A stretch of 64,000 bases of DNA, from positions 50,548,905 to 50,612,904 of the forward strand of contig CM077010.1 of assembly GCA_039090855.1 (NCBI GenBank), read 5' to 3'. Below, piece by piece: positions 41,909-51,589 of this stretch (position 1 is the first letter of the stretch; every line of letters starts with the position of its first letter). The position numbers and the translations under genes were made by a program. The notes beneath the pieces were generated by a model. That model made no database searches, was not told the DNA's origin, and saw nothing but the letters and a program-made list of their open reading frames with translations. Origin of the DNA: Macrothele yani (lineage: Eukaryota > Arthropoda > Arachnida > Araneae > Macrothelidae).

Positions 41909-42103
41909 CAAGGAGGTTAGAAAAGGGCCAGCCATTCCCCTCCTGTAATCAAAGTGAAGCCACCGAAACGTCACGATCATGACGTCACAGCCAATCACAG
42001 CCTCTGCGGCCATGTTGATGAGACGTTTGAGCATTAAATTCGTCTGCTCAAAGTGCTTCAAGTTTGTGACGTCATCCTTACTCCATTTATTCTAACCACC
42101 TTG
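41909..42103. mobile_element. MITE with CAAGG ends, 195 bp
   Basis: Ends 'caaggaggttagaa' and right-end complement 'caaggtggttagaataaat'. Same ends as 38996-39485 but a different interior with three 'gacgtca' motifs. Target duplication not clear. Lies in the Ginger-like element. Confidence 0.72.
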
Positions 42104-42346
42104 ACATTGAAAAACCTTGGCAGGAACCTGTTACAGAAAAAGAAGCTGCGTGAAGCAAATACATTTGCTTCTCTTTTTTTACTTCAGTGATATCAATAAA
42201 TTTTTGTTTACAAATATCAAATTCTGATCTAGCATACAAATGATTTATGATACCTTCTTTAGTACCTAATTGATATATGTTGTCCTCAGTTTTCATCAAA
42301 ACAACAGCTATACTATTTCGTAATGAACTTTTTGGTTTATCGACTG

Positions 42347-42660
42347 TGTAACGTACCAGGAGATGTGACGTACCTGCCAGAAGGACGCACACGATATAAA
42401 GGCAGATGGGAATCAGAATAAAACGTCCGCGTAGCTCAATTGGTAGAGCAACTTATTCCGGAATGAGGGGACCCGGGTTCGAGCCCCGGCGTGGATAAAA
42501 ATGACGGAGATATTTACTTCGTTGTAATGGCGCCCGAACTATCCGGATGACCCGACCGTTCAAAATCTCGCATTGGTGTGATGTTATTTTTACACCGCGA
42601 GATAGGAAAAATAAGAGAATCCCTTCTATAGCACTTCGAAAAAAAAAATAAATAAATAAA
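42347..42660 (+). mobile_element. SINE family D, full length
   Basis: Leader 'gtaacgtaccaggagatgtg', head 'cgtccgcgtagctcaattgg' with T-arm 'cgggttcgagccccgg', tail through 'cacaccgcgagatagg'-like sequence to 'cacttcgaaaaaaaaaataa'. Best copy in the window. Confidence 0.88.
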
Positions 42661-42678
42661 AAATAAGGAGGAGATGAT

Positions 42679-42855
42679 GTAACGTACCAGGAGATGTGAC
42701 GTACCTGCCCGAAGGACGCACACGACATAAAGGCAGATAGGAATCAGAATAAACGTCCGCGTAGCTCAATTGGTAGAGTGACTTGTTCCGGAATGAGGGG
42801 ATCCGGGTTCAAATCCTGGCGTGGACAGAAATGACGGAGAAATTTACTTCGTTAT
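42679..42855 (+). mobile_element. SINE family D, 3'-truncated
   Basis: Directly follows the previous copy in the same direction. Leader and head are present ('gggttcaaatcctgg'); the tail stops at 'acttcgttataactg', where the Ginger frame resumes. Confidence 0.85.
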
Positions 42856-43307
42856 AACTGCAGGAATAGGTACAGTTACGTTATCTCCGGCATTGGCTGA
42901 AGCGTGTGTTTCATCAGATATAGATTTCATCTTTTCAGCTAGGTCAATTAGAGCATGGGTTGCTCCAGCTCCAGCTAATCTGATGTTATATTCATCAGTG
43001 CAGTTTCGACAACAGTCGCCATCGTTTGTATGATCGATGACACATGATCGCATTAACCAATTGGACAGCGCCTTTTGTATAGAACACAACATTTCGGATT
43101 TTTACCGTTCCGCGTCTAGTGCGAACGGGTTTTGACTAAAAAATTAAGCAAATACCCGATGTAAACTTTTTATTATGCATTTTACTGAGGATGTTAGTCA
43201 TTTCTAGATGTTGCTAGTAAAAACCCGAAGCTACTAATGCTCGTGGACACTTCGTGTTCTTACTACTAATTTCACGAAGTAACGGATTTCGGGTATTTAC
43301 AGTAACA

Positions 43308-44190
43308 TATCTCCGAAGCTCTTTAATGCCACATTGGAAAATGTCTTTCAATCACTGAACTGGGAAAACAAAGGGATAAAGATTAATGGAGATTATCTAA
43401 CCCACCTTCGTTTTGCTGATGACATAGTCATTTTTGCAACTACCCCATCAGAGCTACAGAGTATGATCCAGGAACTTGCTGACAAGAGTAAAGAAGTGGG
43501 ATTAAAAATGAACTTTCAGAAGACAAAAGTGATGTACAAATGCTTTTACCAGAAATGAAGATTTATCGATTCATGGAGAAAAGCTGGAGATAACAGACAC
43601 GTATGTTTATCTTGGACAGCGGATATCAAGTGAGGGTCACATTATGCTGTTTCTTCCAAAAGCTCTCCTTGCCTGGAGAGCTTTTGGAAGAAACAGCATA
43701 ATTTTCAAGAGCAATATGCCATTATGTCTTAAAAGAAAAGTGTTTGATCAATGCATCCTTCCAGTGCTTACGTATGGTGTAGAGATGTGGACCTTAACTA
43801 AAAGAGACATACAAAGGTTGCAGACAACTCAAAGCAGCATGGAGAGGTGCATGCTTGGTGTAACCAGGAGAGATAAGACGAGGAACTCGTGGATACGAAA
43901 AATGACAAGAGTGGAAGACATCATGATGAGAGTTAAATCCCTGAAATGGCAATGGGCTGGACATACTGCCAGAAGGACAGACCATCGATGGACAGCCGAA
44001 ATTTTAGATTGGATTCCAAGGGACAGGAAAAGACCCAGAAGAAGACCACATGGGAAATGGGTGGATGAAATTCGAAAGTATGCGGGAGTGACATGGAGGA
44101 GACTGGCACAAGACAGACCGTTGTGGAAGAAACTTGGGGAGACCTTCGTCCAGCAGTGGATTGATAATGGTTGACAATGATGATGATGAT
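43308..44190 (+). mobile_element. RTE-like retrotransposon, 5'-truncated
   Basis: Starts at 'tatctccgaagctctttaat', equal to 21826 on, and ends in a (GATGAT)n tail at 44180-44190. It sits between the Ginger-like right end and the remaining 23 bases of the Tc1-like terminal repeat. Confidence 0.9.
43334..44174 (+). pseudogene. RTE-like reverse transcriptase C-terminal part
   Basis: Two frames. 43334-43558 holds GDYLTHLRFADDIVIFATTP (motif C) and LKMNFQKTKVM; a one-base insertion near 43540 breaks it. 43644-44174 holds WRAFGRNSIIFKSNM to FVQQWIDNG. Between them, 43644-43670 is a short inverted copy of 43677-43703 ('tatgctgtttcttccaaaag' against its complement), a local hairpin insertion replacing about 20 codons. 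Confidence 0.9.
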
Positions 44191-44212
44191 CTAATAAACT
44201 GGCACCGTAGTG
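44191..44212 (-). repeat. Tc1-like terminal repeat, outer piece
   Basis: 'taataaactggcaccgtagt' then 'g', next to TA (44213-44214). It corresponds to 28857-28878. Best read as the outer end of the element whose inner part stops at 34039. Confidence 0.6.
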
Positions 44213-44556
44213 TAATTTTGGCTTCGGGTAAAAAAAAGGCAATAGATTTGAACAAAGAATAACTATGTTTACTGAATTAAAAAGGAGAGATATCAAGATT
44301 GATGACGATCAGATAGACTATTGCATGTGAAAATTGCAACACCAAGAAAGAATCGCGCTATTCAAATGAAACTTACATCACAGATATTTCTCATGTTACA
44401 GGTGATAACTGATTACATTTCTTGAGCTGGGTAAGATATTTTCGCTTCAAAACTCAGTATCGTGTGAAACCCCCTCGAGCAAGAATAACAGCTTGTACAC
44501 GGCGTGGAATTGCATGGAAGAGGTTTCTGATGTCGTACTGGTTAATAACCTAGATG

Positions 44557-44934
44557 TCTGCACGGGCCTAATTTAGTGAACTCGGCCCAAGCCGTTTACG
44601 GCCCAGCCCATCCCGGCGCGGTCCCGTAAATCAGAGTTCTTATTTAGGCCCGGCTCGCGATGTGCCATTTCGTATTATTTTGTCTTTCTGTGGTATTTTA
44701 TTAAAATGTGAAAATTAAATAATGAAATTAGATAATATTGAACATATTTAGTTGAATGTAAGCCTAAACATATTGACTAAACTTTGACAATTAGCGTAAA
44801 ATATAACCTTTAAAAGGAGAGAAAAAAGGAACATTAAGCGCATTCAGAATCTCCCTTTCTCTGAACTAGTGAGAGGTAACAATACAAAAGTCAATCCTTA
44901 TACAGATTAAGGATAGGAGAAAAACTCCATGTCG

Positions 44935-44980
<46 letters not shown>

Positions 44981-45329
44981 CACTACAGACATCCTCCGTC
45001 CCCCACTCTATACAGCACACTCTCTCGGGTTCGAATCTTTTTACTGTCAACAAGCCCCAAAATGGTTTTATCATCTTAATACCTACAGATTGGTAAACAT
45101 ACTGTTACTGCCTCTTCTTGCTTTTCTGGTTACGTCCTGAGGTATGTCATGGAAGTAAGTAAAGCCAACGAAACAGTTAAACACACCAGGTACCGGGGAA
45201 CACCATTTTTTTCTTCTTTACCTTGCAATAAAAAGAATGGGTCGACATGGCCCGCCCCGTTGCTTTGTTCTCTAAACTAAAAGAACCCCCAACTCGGCCA
45301 GCGGGCAGGGCCGGGCTCGGGCTTGGAGG
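44557..45329. mobile_element. GC-ended hAT-like non-autonomous insertion
   Basis: Ends rich in GGGCC: 'gcacgggcctaatttagtga' on the left, complement of the right end 'caagcccgagcccggccctg'. The interior is AT-rich with (TC)n/(CA)n at 44939-44982 and no transposase. GGCCC-rich subterminal DNA is common in hAT elements. Exact ends and target duplication are not resolved. Confidence 0.5.
44939..44982 (+). repeat. (TC)n(AC)n microsatellite
   Basis: CT run of about 26 bases passing into a CA run. Confidence 0.95.
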
Positions 45330-45623
45330 GCCACATGAGCTCGATGACAGAGGTCGTGAACATTCTGGGCCACATATGGTCAAGCATTGTCCTGTTGACC
45401 GCCTCGAAAATATCTCTGACGTACCGCTGACTGTTGAGGGCTCCCTCAATTTGTATCAGGCAAAATCGCAAATTGAGTCCAATGGCACCCCAAGCCGTTA
45501 AGCTTGGCGTTTACCCGGTATGACGCTGCAAGGTACCGGTCACCACGATACCTTCGAACATGTACGCGAATATCATGGAGCAACAAGTTGAATCTTGACT
45601 CCTCAGAAAACACGACCTGCTGC

Positions 45624-47026
45624 CAGGCCCGACGACAGGATTTTTGGGCCCCTGGGCAATCTTGAGGCCTGGCCCTCCGAACTTTTCCTCAGTCTCTTCT
45701 CCCCACAAAAAGATTTTGGAACAGTGCAGAATTAATATACGTTATATTAACCACAGGTACAAAACCCTGTTACAAGTTTTCGCATTTGATGGATGTTTAT
45801 TTTACCATGTACAAGGCTTGTTGCACATGGTTTAAACTTCAATAAAATTGCAAATATTTTATTAGAATTATTTTATGGTTGTTATGTACAATTCTGAAAT
45901 TCATTCTTAACTTATACATGGAATCACTTGACATAATTTTGAAGCTAAGACTTTTTATTAAATGTTGAGTACTCAATATTTGAAAACTAAATCAGGGTTA
46001 CTTTTTTGTCAAATTAGTTGTGAATTTACAAAAACACTATTTTATAATTAAATATCAAAATAGAAAAAATTAAATTTTTAATAAGCAAATTTGGTTGCCT
46101 AATAGTTTTTATAGTTTCTATAAAACAGCTCTTCTAGATGCAAAGTCGCCAATTACATCATCAAAGTTCAAAGTACGAGCAAGATCTGCTTCCATGGAAG
46201 GAGTGGTTAGTCCACACAGTCTTCCTTGTCCCATGGTTGATCAATTATAGCTTTTGATCCTTTTTAAAACACTGAAAGATCTCTCAGCTCCTGCCACTGA
46301 CACTGGAAGAGTACAGGATAGCCTAGTGGCTATACACACATTTGGGTACAAAGATTCCAGTTTCGAACTTTTAAGTTTGCTTAACAACTCGAGGGGTTTC
46401 AGACGATCGGGTCATAAATTTGAGTGATGGATTGATTTCAGATGGATCAGTTCGTCTGCGAGATCCTGAGAAAGATTTTAGGGAAGGTAGCAAGTAAACT
46501 GCTACAAGACTCAACAATGTCACTATCTTCTGTTTGTAAAAACAAACTGCCACAAACGCTGAAAAATTTCGTTGAGTTTCCTGGCTGTAATGAAACGTTC
46601 GGTTAGTCCTGTTACAACAGTATCAGTGATTCTGTAGAAGATATTTATCCGGAAATATCTCTCTCCTTTTGTCTCCATTTCATGGGCATGTTGAAGGTCT
46701 GGCTCTGGCTCATCATCTGGTGTTTCATCATGAAAGTGTTTTCTTTTTTTTTTTTGCCTTCTTTCCACAAGTGTTGCGTCTGTAGGAAGATCAGTTGCCA
46801 TAGTATTAGCAACAAGCTTAGCTTCACTAAGGATATAGTCAAACTTGTTTCTCATCTCTTTCATCTTTTCTATTAGGCTGCCAATATTGGTGAATTCTAC
46901 ATCAAGAGTTGTATCTCTGGCTTGAAGAACTTTGTTACGATGGTCGAGAACTACTAGAATTTCGTACCGAACTGTAGCCATAAAGAGACATTTGAACGAA
47001 TCAAGATACCTTGCGAAACCCAACAA
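45624..47026 (-). mobile_element. hAT element, decayed
   Basis: Starts 'caggcccgacgacaggattt' and 'ttgggcccctgggcaatctt', a hAT-like end. It carries a minus-strand transposase C-terminal half. The right end is unresolved, lost near the mariner at about 47030. Confidence 0.7.
46105..47026 (-). pseudogene. hAT transposase, C-terminal half
   Basis: 47026-46523 is open (167 codons): LGFARYLDSFKCLFMATVRY, MKEMRNKFDYILSEAKLVAN and YFRINIFYRITDTVVTGLTE. After stops, 46330-46120 gives the dimerisation region: PVSVAGAERSFSVLKRIKSY and STMGQGRLCGLTTPSMEADL, then ARTLNFDDVIGDFASR. That region is the clearest hAT signature. No DDE core was assigned. Confidence 0.85.
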
Positions 47027-47492
47027 TTAAATTTTACTTTCAACATTCATATTCAGTCTGAAGGGGCGACATCTGGGGAATAAGCCTGGCGCGGAAGTCT
47101 CTCCCATTTCATGTCCTAAATGGCCATCTTGGTCATGTTTGCAGCTTGAGGGCGTGCGTTATCATGTCGGAGAAAGACACCATGGCGTCGATGTGGCAGT
47201 TTCTGCTGAACTGCTCCCTCCACGGCGGAGTTTTTCACAATAGAGTGAAGCGCTGATTCTCCGATTACTCGGCAGAATTTTCCAGTAAATAATGCCTTCC
47301 ACGTCCCACCAGACACACAACATGATCTTCGCAGGATGAAGGTCATGTTTGGACGTGGTGTGGGCATCTTTTTGGGCTTAACCTTTCCCTCCGATGCCTG
47401 AAATTCACGTACAGGCACCACGTTTTATCTCCAGTAACAATACGTGACATGAAGGGTTTGTGTTGCTGAGATGGTTGGTTGGTTATTAGATT

Positions 47493-49130
47493 TTAATGGC
47501 GCAAGGGCCATGGTTGGCCAAAGAGCGCCAGACACAAGACAAAAAAAACAGGGCATAAATCGCAAAATCTGGCTGACCAAGTAAAACCGAACCATGAGTA
47601 CAAAGGAAGGGCCAAAAAAGACAATGAAACAAACAGTATGAAAAACATGGTACAATGGTGAGAAACAAGCCGATTAAGTAAAACTGAGGAATGAAAATGA
47701 TAAAACACATTACGAAATCGAACACAACTACACAAAGGATGAGTCACTCTCCTCCCCCACACACTCCAAGATAATGCTGGCAGAGGGCGAGGACGAACTG
47801 TCACTATCCTCCCCCTCATGTTCCTCTGCAATGGTAGGTGAGGCTGGGGACGAACTGTCACTCTCCTCCCCCCATGTTCCTCTATAATGTTGGTTGAGGG
47901 TGGGGACCTCGCTGAGGCCGAGACAGTTGGATGGACACTGCACACCTTTGCGGATTGAGGGCCGGGTCTTCCGCACGTGCAGGCTGTCTGCTGGGAACCG
48001 GAAGAGTCGGTCGTCTGCAAAAGAGAAGGCGCAGACTCAGCTGGTCGAATAAGCTGGAGCTCGGTGAAATCCACCTGTGTCGCTTGTTCAACTGTAGATC
48101 GCTTGGCAAGTGCGGCGAGAGCTACAGGGCGCGGAACAAAGGGCTGCACGGGTTGCGGCAGAGACTGAACCACCGCGGCAAAAGTACGCTGTCGGTTGTT
48201 GGGAATACCCAACTTGGCCTTGGCAGCAGGGTACGAGAGGCCCTCCAGGGTCTTGAGGCGCTGGATCGCCTTCTCGTCGTTCCACTTCGAACAGGACCGG
48301 GCATAAGCAGCGTGGGAGTCACCACAGTTTACACAGCAGGGCTCTGAAGTGCATCCAGTCCCTTCGTGGTCTCGGGATCCACAATTGGCGCACCTCGCAG
48401 CACTGTTACAGGACCGCTGGGAATGTCCATACCTCTGGCACTTGAAACAGCGTAGAGGATTTGGTATATAAGGACGAACTGCACATAACAAGTAACCAGC
48501 CTTTATTTCAGTAGGTACCTTCGGGCTGTTAAAAGTCAAAATAACATTTCGTGATTTGATCAGCACGCCATCGCGCCTGAAAGTCATGCGTCTGGCAGCT
48601 ATGACACCCTGATCAGCAAGTTCACACACAAGTTCATCTTCATCGCAGACCAACAAGTCGGGCTCAGAAATGATTCCCTTGGAGGTGTTGAGATACGGAT
48701 GTGCCGTCACTTGAACTGGAATATCCTGAAGTCTGGTCAACTGCAGAAGAGATTTGCTCTGAGAGAGAGTGCAAGTTTCCACAAGCAGGTCTCCAGAGCG
48801 TAGCTTCTTCACTGACTTCAAAGAGCCAGCAACACCCGCAAGTGCCTTCGAGATGAAAAAAGGAGACTTTGAGGAAAGTTTCAACATCTGGTCAGTAGAA
48901 GAAATGACGAGAAAAGTAGCTTGAGGTATTGAATCTGCAAGTGTAATGCGACGTTTCTGAGCTGACGGCTCAACACCTGGATCTAAAGATACGTCGCGGT
49001 GATGTCGTTTTTCAACGAAAGTTCTCTTCAGTGTGTTATGTGTGGGAGGTGGTTGAGGCAAATTTGGCGCCTGATCAATCACCATATCCTGTTGTTTTTT
49101 AAATTTTGAGGAGGGTTTATGTTTCCCCAT
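47493..49130 (-). CDS. Gag-like ORF1 protein with CCHC knuckles
   Basis: The start is set at MGKHKPSSKFKKQQ (49130), because a basic N-terminus follows and the upstream 61 codons look like leader; the frame is open from 49313. A proline-rich N-terminal stretch, then an RRM/PRE_C2HC-like region (LKSVKKLRSGDLLVETCTLS, TSKGIISEPDLL, VRPYIPNPLRCFKC). Three knuckles follow: CFKCQRYGHSQRSC, CANCGSRDHEGTGC and CCVNCGDSHAAYARSC, then SKWNDEKAIQRLKTLEGLSY. Such proteins bind RNA and form the retrotransposon particle. The 3' 150 codons overlap a 66-bp repeat where another frame (47976-47728) gives an acidic EESDSS-rich tail, so the natural C-terminus is uncertain. No stops over more than 540 codons. 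Confidence 0.88.
   Translation of the reverse strand: MGKHKPSSKFKKQQDMVIDQAPNLPQPPPTHNTLKRTFVEKRHHRDVSLDPGVEPSAQKRRITLADSIPQATFLVISSTDQMLKLSSKSPFFISKALAGVAGSLKSVKKLRSGDLLVETCTLSQSKSLLQLTRLQDIPVQVTAHPYLNTSKGIISEPDLLVCDEDELVCELADQGVIAARRMTFRRDGVLIKSRNVILTFNSPKVPTEIKAGYLLCAVRPYIPNPLRCFKCQRYGHSQRSCNSAARCANCGSRDHEGTGCTSEPCCVNCGDSHAAYARSCSKWNDEKAIQRLKTLEGLSYPAAKAKLGIPNNRQRTFAAVVQSLPQPVQPFVPRPVALAALAKRSTVEQATQVDFTELQLIRPAESAPSLLQTTDSSGSQQTACTCGRPGPQSAKVCSVHPTVSASARSPPSTNIIEEHGGRRVTVRPQPHLPLQRNMRGRIVTVRPRPLPALSWSVWGRRVTHPLCSCVRFRNVFYHFHSSVLLNRLVSHHCTMFFILFVSLSFLALPLYSWFGFTWSARFCDLCPVFFVLCLALFGQPWPLRH
47745..47905 (-). repeat. 66-70 bp tandem repeat inside ORF1, about 2.5 units
   Basis: 'gacgaactgtcact(a/c)tcctcc' followed by 'ccc(t)catgttcctct' recurs. 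One frame gives GEESDSS-type acidic repeats, another VTVRP-type repeats. Confidence 0.8.
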
Positions 49131-50509
49131 GGGAGTAAGAAAGAATTCATCTGCAACGTACTCCGCCCACAATCGAGCCCAACAGGGGAGAACTGGAGGT
49201 CCGCAAGCCAAAATCATGACGCAAGACACAGTTCTAGAGCTTAGTTGCAAATATAGTCCGTTGGCTGTGATCACACGCACTCGGAGGACACTTCGGCCTC
49301 CGGGTACCGTCATGCCAACGCCTTTGGCATGATCCCACAGCCCCCGGGCTCACCCTGCCGTGCAATACGACAAAAAGCCGCTAAAGCCCTGCACACAACT
49401 TGGTACAAGACTTCTGACTAGAGGTGGGTTAGGCTCTAACCTCCCGTTTACAGCGAAGCCGGGGTCGAAGAGGAGTGTTGGTACACAGGAGGCACTTAAC
49501 CGGTCTCCTGCGACCTCAGCCGCCAGACATCCCATTTCCGCCTCACGGGTCTCCGCACGCGGCAAACATGCAGGTAGGTCTAGCACCCAAACCAGCTAAA
49601 AGGAAAAAAAAAAAGAAATCCAAAGAAGACAAATCCTGGTAGGGAACCTAAACGGAATCTCAGCAACCTACGAACTGAGCGGTTAATATAAATCAGTTAG
49701 TGGTGGAGGGTAACAAAACCACAAGACCGGGGTGTTAGTACATAACGTGGTAGCGATTAGGTAGAGTATACAACACGGGCAACTAGCCAGTGGAGAAAAT
49801 AAATAAAAACAAAAAAGCGAGATACAAGACCAGCTAGGGATCGTGGGGCAGCAACTCCCCAACAGCTGGATGAACAGCCGTCCCTGCAAACACCAACAGC
49901 ACCGAAACAAAAACAAGCGGTGGCATGACATCAGATGTTGACCAGTCACAAGGTCAGCTCGGGTCGTGGGGGCGCCGCTCCCCAAATAACTGGAAAACCA
50001 GTTATCCCCGTGCGGGGTGTGTTGCTGAGAACATTCGCGAGAACGGGTGAGCAAGGAACCACATATGGCAACACGATGATTCTTTCTGTCTTCGGTGAAA
50101 GTGTGAGGCACCCAAGACCCCGATTTCTGGACCTTTCCCATATATTCCAGGTGTTTCACCCCTGTGGTCTGATCATAGTTCATCTCAGTGGTCAATTCGC
50201 GTGTGGTTTGACACGGATCCAAGTGGATGAGATGGTTCAAACGATCCTCATCAAAATGAGATGGACGACCTGAGCGTGGAGAGTCATTGAGGTTAAAATT
50301 GCCACCTTGGAACTTCTCAAACCATTTGTGGGCAATAGCATCCTCCCCATACAGAGCACAAATTTGTCGAGTAGCATCGGCGGCTGTGGATCCCTTGTTA
50401 AACTCGTAGAGGAGCAGATGTTGGAAATGTTCATTCTTCTCTACTTGACACTCCATACTTCCAGACCTGAAAACCAAAAAACCATTAACCACAATCACAC
50501 AACGCAATA

Positions 50510-51540
50510 TGATTTAGATATGCGATATTACTGGCTACATTTTGATATACTACTGGCCATCTGCACCGTCACTTCTGTTGTGGCAAACACTCGTGAAATA
50601 AAACGGCATGAGCTTATGCATCAAGCTGATAGTTTTTAGTGTAATCCACGAGAAAGGTGGGATGGGAATAAGACTGAACTGCATCTTGTGTTATATTATT
50701 TCTCGTTAAAAATAAGTAAACTAATTTGTCATATAGAGTAGTCACAATGTATTTTTAAAATGCTACAAAATAGCGTTTGTTGTTTGAACTTGAAAACAGT
50801 TTGGTATTAACAATTTTCTCTGATATACCATTTGTTAGAAGTCATCCTATCTTAAATTAAATTCGTGACAATTTGATTACAGTTTTATAGTTTCTGATGC
50901 TTTCGGAGGATCTTCCAGACGTGCATTTTCTGCTTAGGCATTAAAAATTGAAGGAGAAAACGTTTAATTTTCAATTTACAAAGCTTAAGCAAAATCGATT
51001 TCTGTCGCGTTGCTAAAATAAAACAACCCACCGGAACACTTGCAAGTCACTCCTAGAGCCAATAAAATTCACGCCTTTGCTTTCGCGTTTATTGGGAAGA
51101 CTAAATAAATTAGCGCCAAAATTCATTGCAAAATGGTATGAAAGAGAATAAGTTACTTAAATCACTAATATTTAATCATGTTCTTTAAAATTATATCAGT
51201 GATTTTTGTGCTGCCGGCTGAGCAATACTTTCCGGATATTTAAACTCATGATTTTTGAAATCAGTTTGCCTTCCACTGTTCGAAACACATTTGCGGTGCA
51301 GTGTGTTTAATTTTTTCATTCCCACGCATATCGAAATATCATTTTGTGCGTGCTTTTTTTTTCTTACAATAAGGTGCCATGGATGTTAAACTCTAATTAC
51401 GTTCACGACACTTTGTTCTGGAACAATTTTTACTACACTATGTTCATTTACATTAAAAATGACGTAATATTACTATCTGACAAACTTGATCAGATTTGGT
51501 CTACAGTTCTTAAATGAAATCACTTATATTTATCACTTTT
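50510..51540. other. AT-rich stretch without recognised features
   Basis: It must hold the lost right end of the mariner, but I could not place a terminal repeat. No frame of note. Confidence 0.4.
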
Positions 51541-51589
51541 GTGATTTGCAACATTCTTTGCTATTTGAAACGTGTATACGTGGCTTTGG

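Larger units (their letters stand above)
42105..43092 (-). pseudogene. Ginger/KRBA2-type integrase, C-terminal part, split by SINEs
   Basis: 43092-42856 reads NWLMRSCVIDHTNDGDCCRN, LIDLAEKMKSISDETHASAN and AGDNVTVPIPAV. Beyond two SINE D copies, 42346-42150 goes on VDKPKSSLRNSIAVVLMKTE, DNIYQLGTKEGIINHLYARS and EFDICKQKFIDITEV. This order (LAEKMK..S, GDNV.VPIP.VD, RN...VVL, Y.LGTK.G.....Y.R..F) matches the region after the integrase core in KRBA2-like proteins derived from Ginger elements, from my memory of that family. The catalytic core is absent. Confidence 0.68.
34040..43307 (-). mobile_element. Ginger-like DNA transposon, opened by nested insertions
   Basis: Long inverted ends of about 230 bp. 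The left is 34040-34091 plus 41487-41662; the right is 43085-43307 in complement. Both begin TGTTAC ('tgttaccgtgaaaacccgaa' and complement 'tgttactgtaaatacccgaa'). Flanks are 'catc' (34036-34039) and 'tatc' (43308-43311), a 4-bp duplication with one mismatch. The interior encodes, on the minus strand, the C-terminal part of a Ginger/KRBA2-type integrase protein. TG...CA ends and 4-bp duplications fit Ginger. The integrase core is gone. Confidence 0.7.
44460..45620 (-). pseudogene. Tc1-like transposase pieces
   Basis: 45620-45330: VVFSEESRF (usual FSDES, so Asp is Glu), MIFAYMFEGIVV, AIGLNLRFCLIQIEGALNSQ, RYVRDIFEAVNRT and VIELMWPS. 44556-44460: INQYDIRNLFHAIPRRVQAV and ILARGGFTRY, the usual Tc1 C-terminus. 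The (S)PDL.PIEH catalytic Glu segment is missing between the pieces. Confidence 0.75.
44326..45623 (-). mobile_element. Tc1-like element interrupted by hAT DNA
   Basis: Left end near 'tgtgaaaattgcaacaccaa' (44331), a familiar Tc1-type terminus. Transposase pieces are on the minus strand at 44460-44556 and 45330-45623. Its upstream half is lost or replaced at the hAT border 45624. Confidence 0.65.
47472..50018 (-). mobile_element. ORF1-only non-LTR retrotransposon with 12-bp target duplication
   Basis: A perfect 12-bp duplication 'gtgttgctgaga' lies at 47460-47471 and 50019-50030. Read on the minus strand: a structured GC-rich 5' region from 50018 ('accccgcacggggataactg') with two similar roughly 45-base segments (about 49834-49875 and 49940-49990), a long ORF1, and a 3' end 'ttaaaatctaataaccaacc'. 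At 2.55 kb there is no endonuclease or reverse transcriptase. Resembles the jockey/I group by ORF1. Confidence 0.88.
47035..50456 (-). pseudogene. Mariner transposase split by a retrotransposon
   Basis: The N-terminal part starts MECQVEKNEHFQHLLLYEFN at 50456 (start chosen for the mariner-type opening), then GSTAADATRQICALYGEDAI, AHKWFEKFQGGNFNLNDSPR and SGRPSHFDEDRLNHLI. The C-terminal part resumes at 47471 with a (V)TGDKTW catalytic segment, then GVFLRHDNARPQAANMTKMA with the second Asp (about 47125-47180) and YSPDVAPSD, where mariner DD34D has its third Asp. A frameshift and stops are present. Terminal repeats were not found. Confidence 0.85.

Noticed and set aside
47931..48347. 138-residue plus-strand protein
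   Set aside because: Antisense shadow of the Gag-like ORF1.
49683..50507. Single 274-residue protein
   Set aside because: The frame joins the mariner N-terminus (right of 50030) to the 5' region of the ORF1-only retrotransposon; the fusion crosses the target duplication and is accidental.
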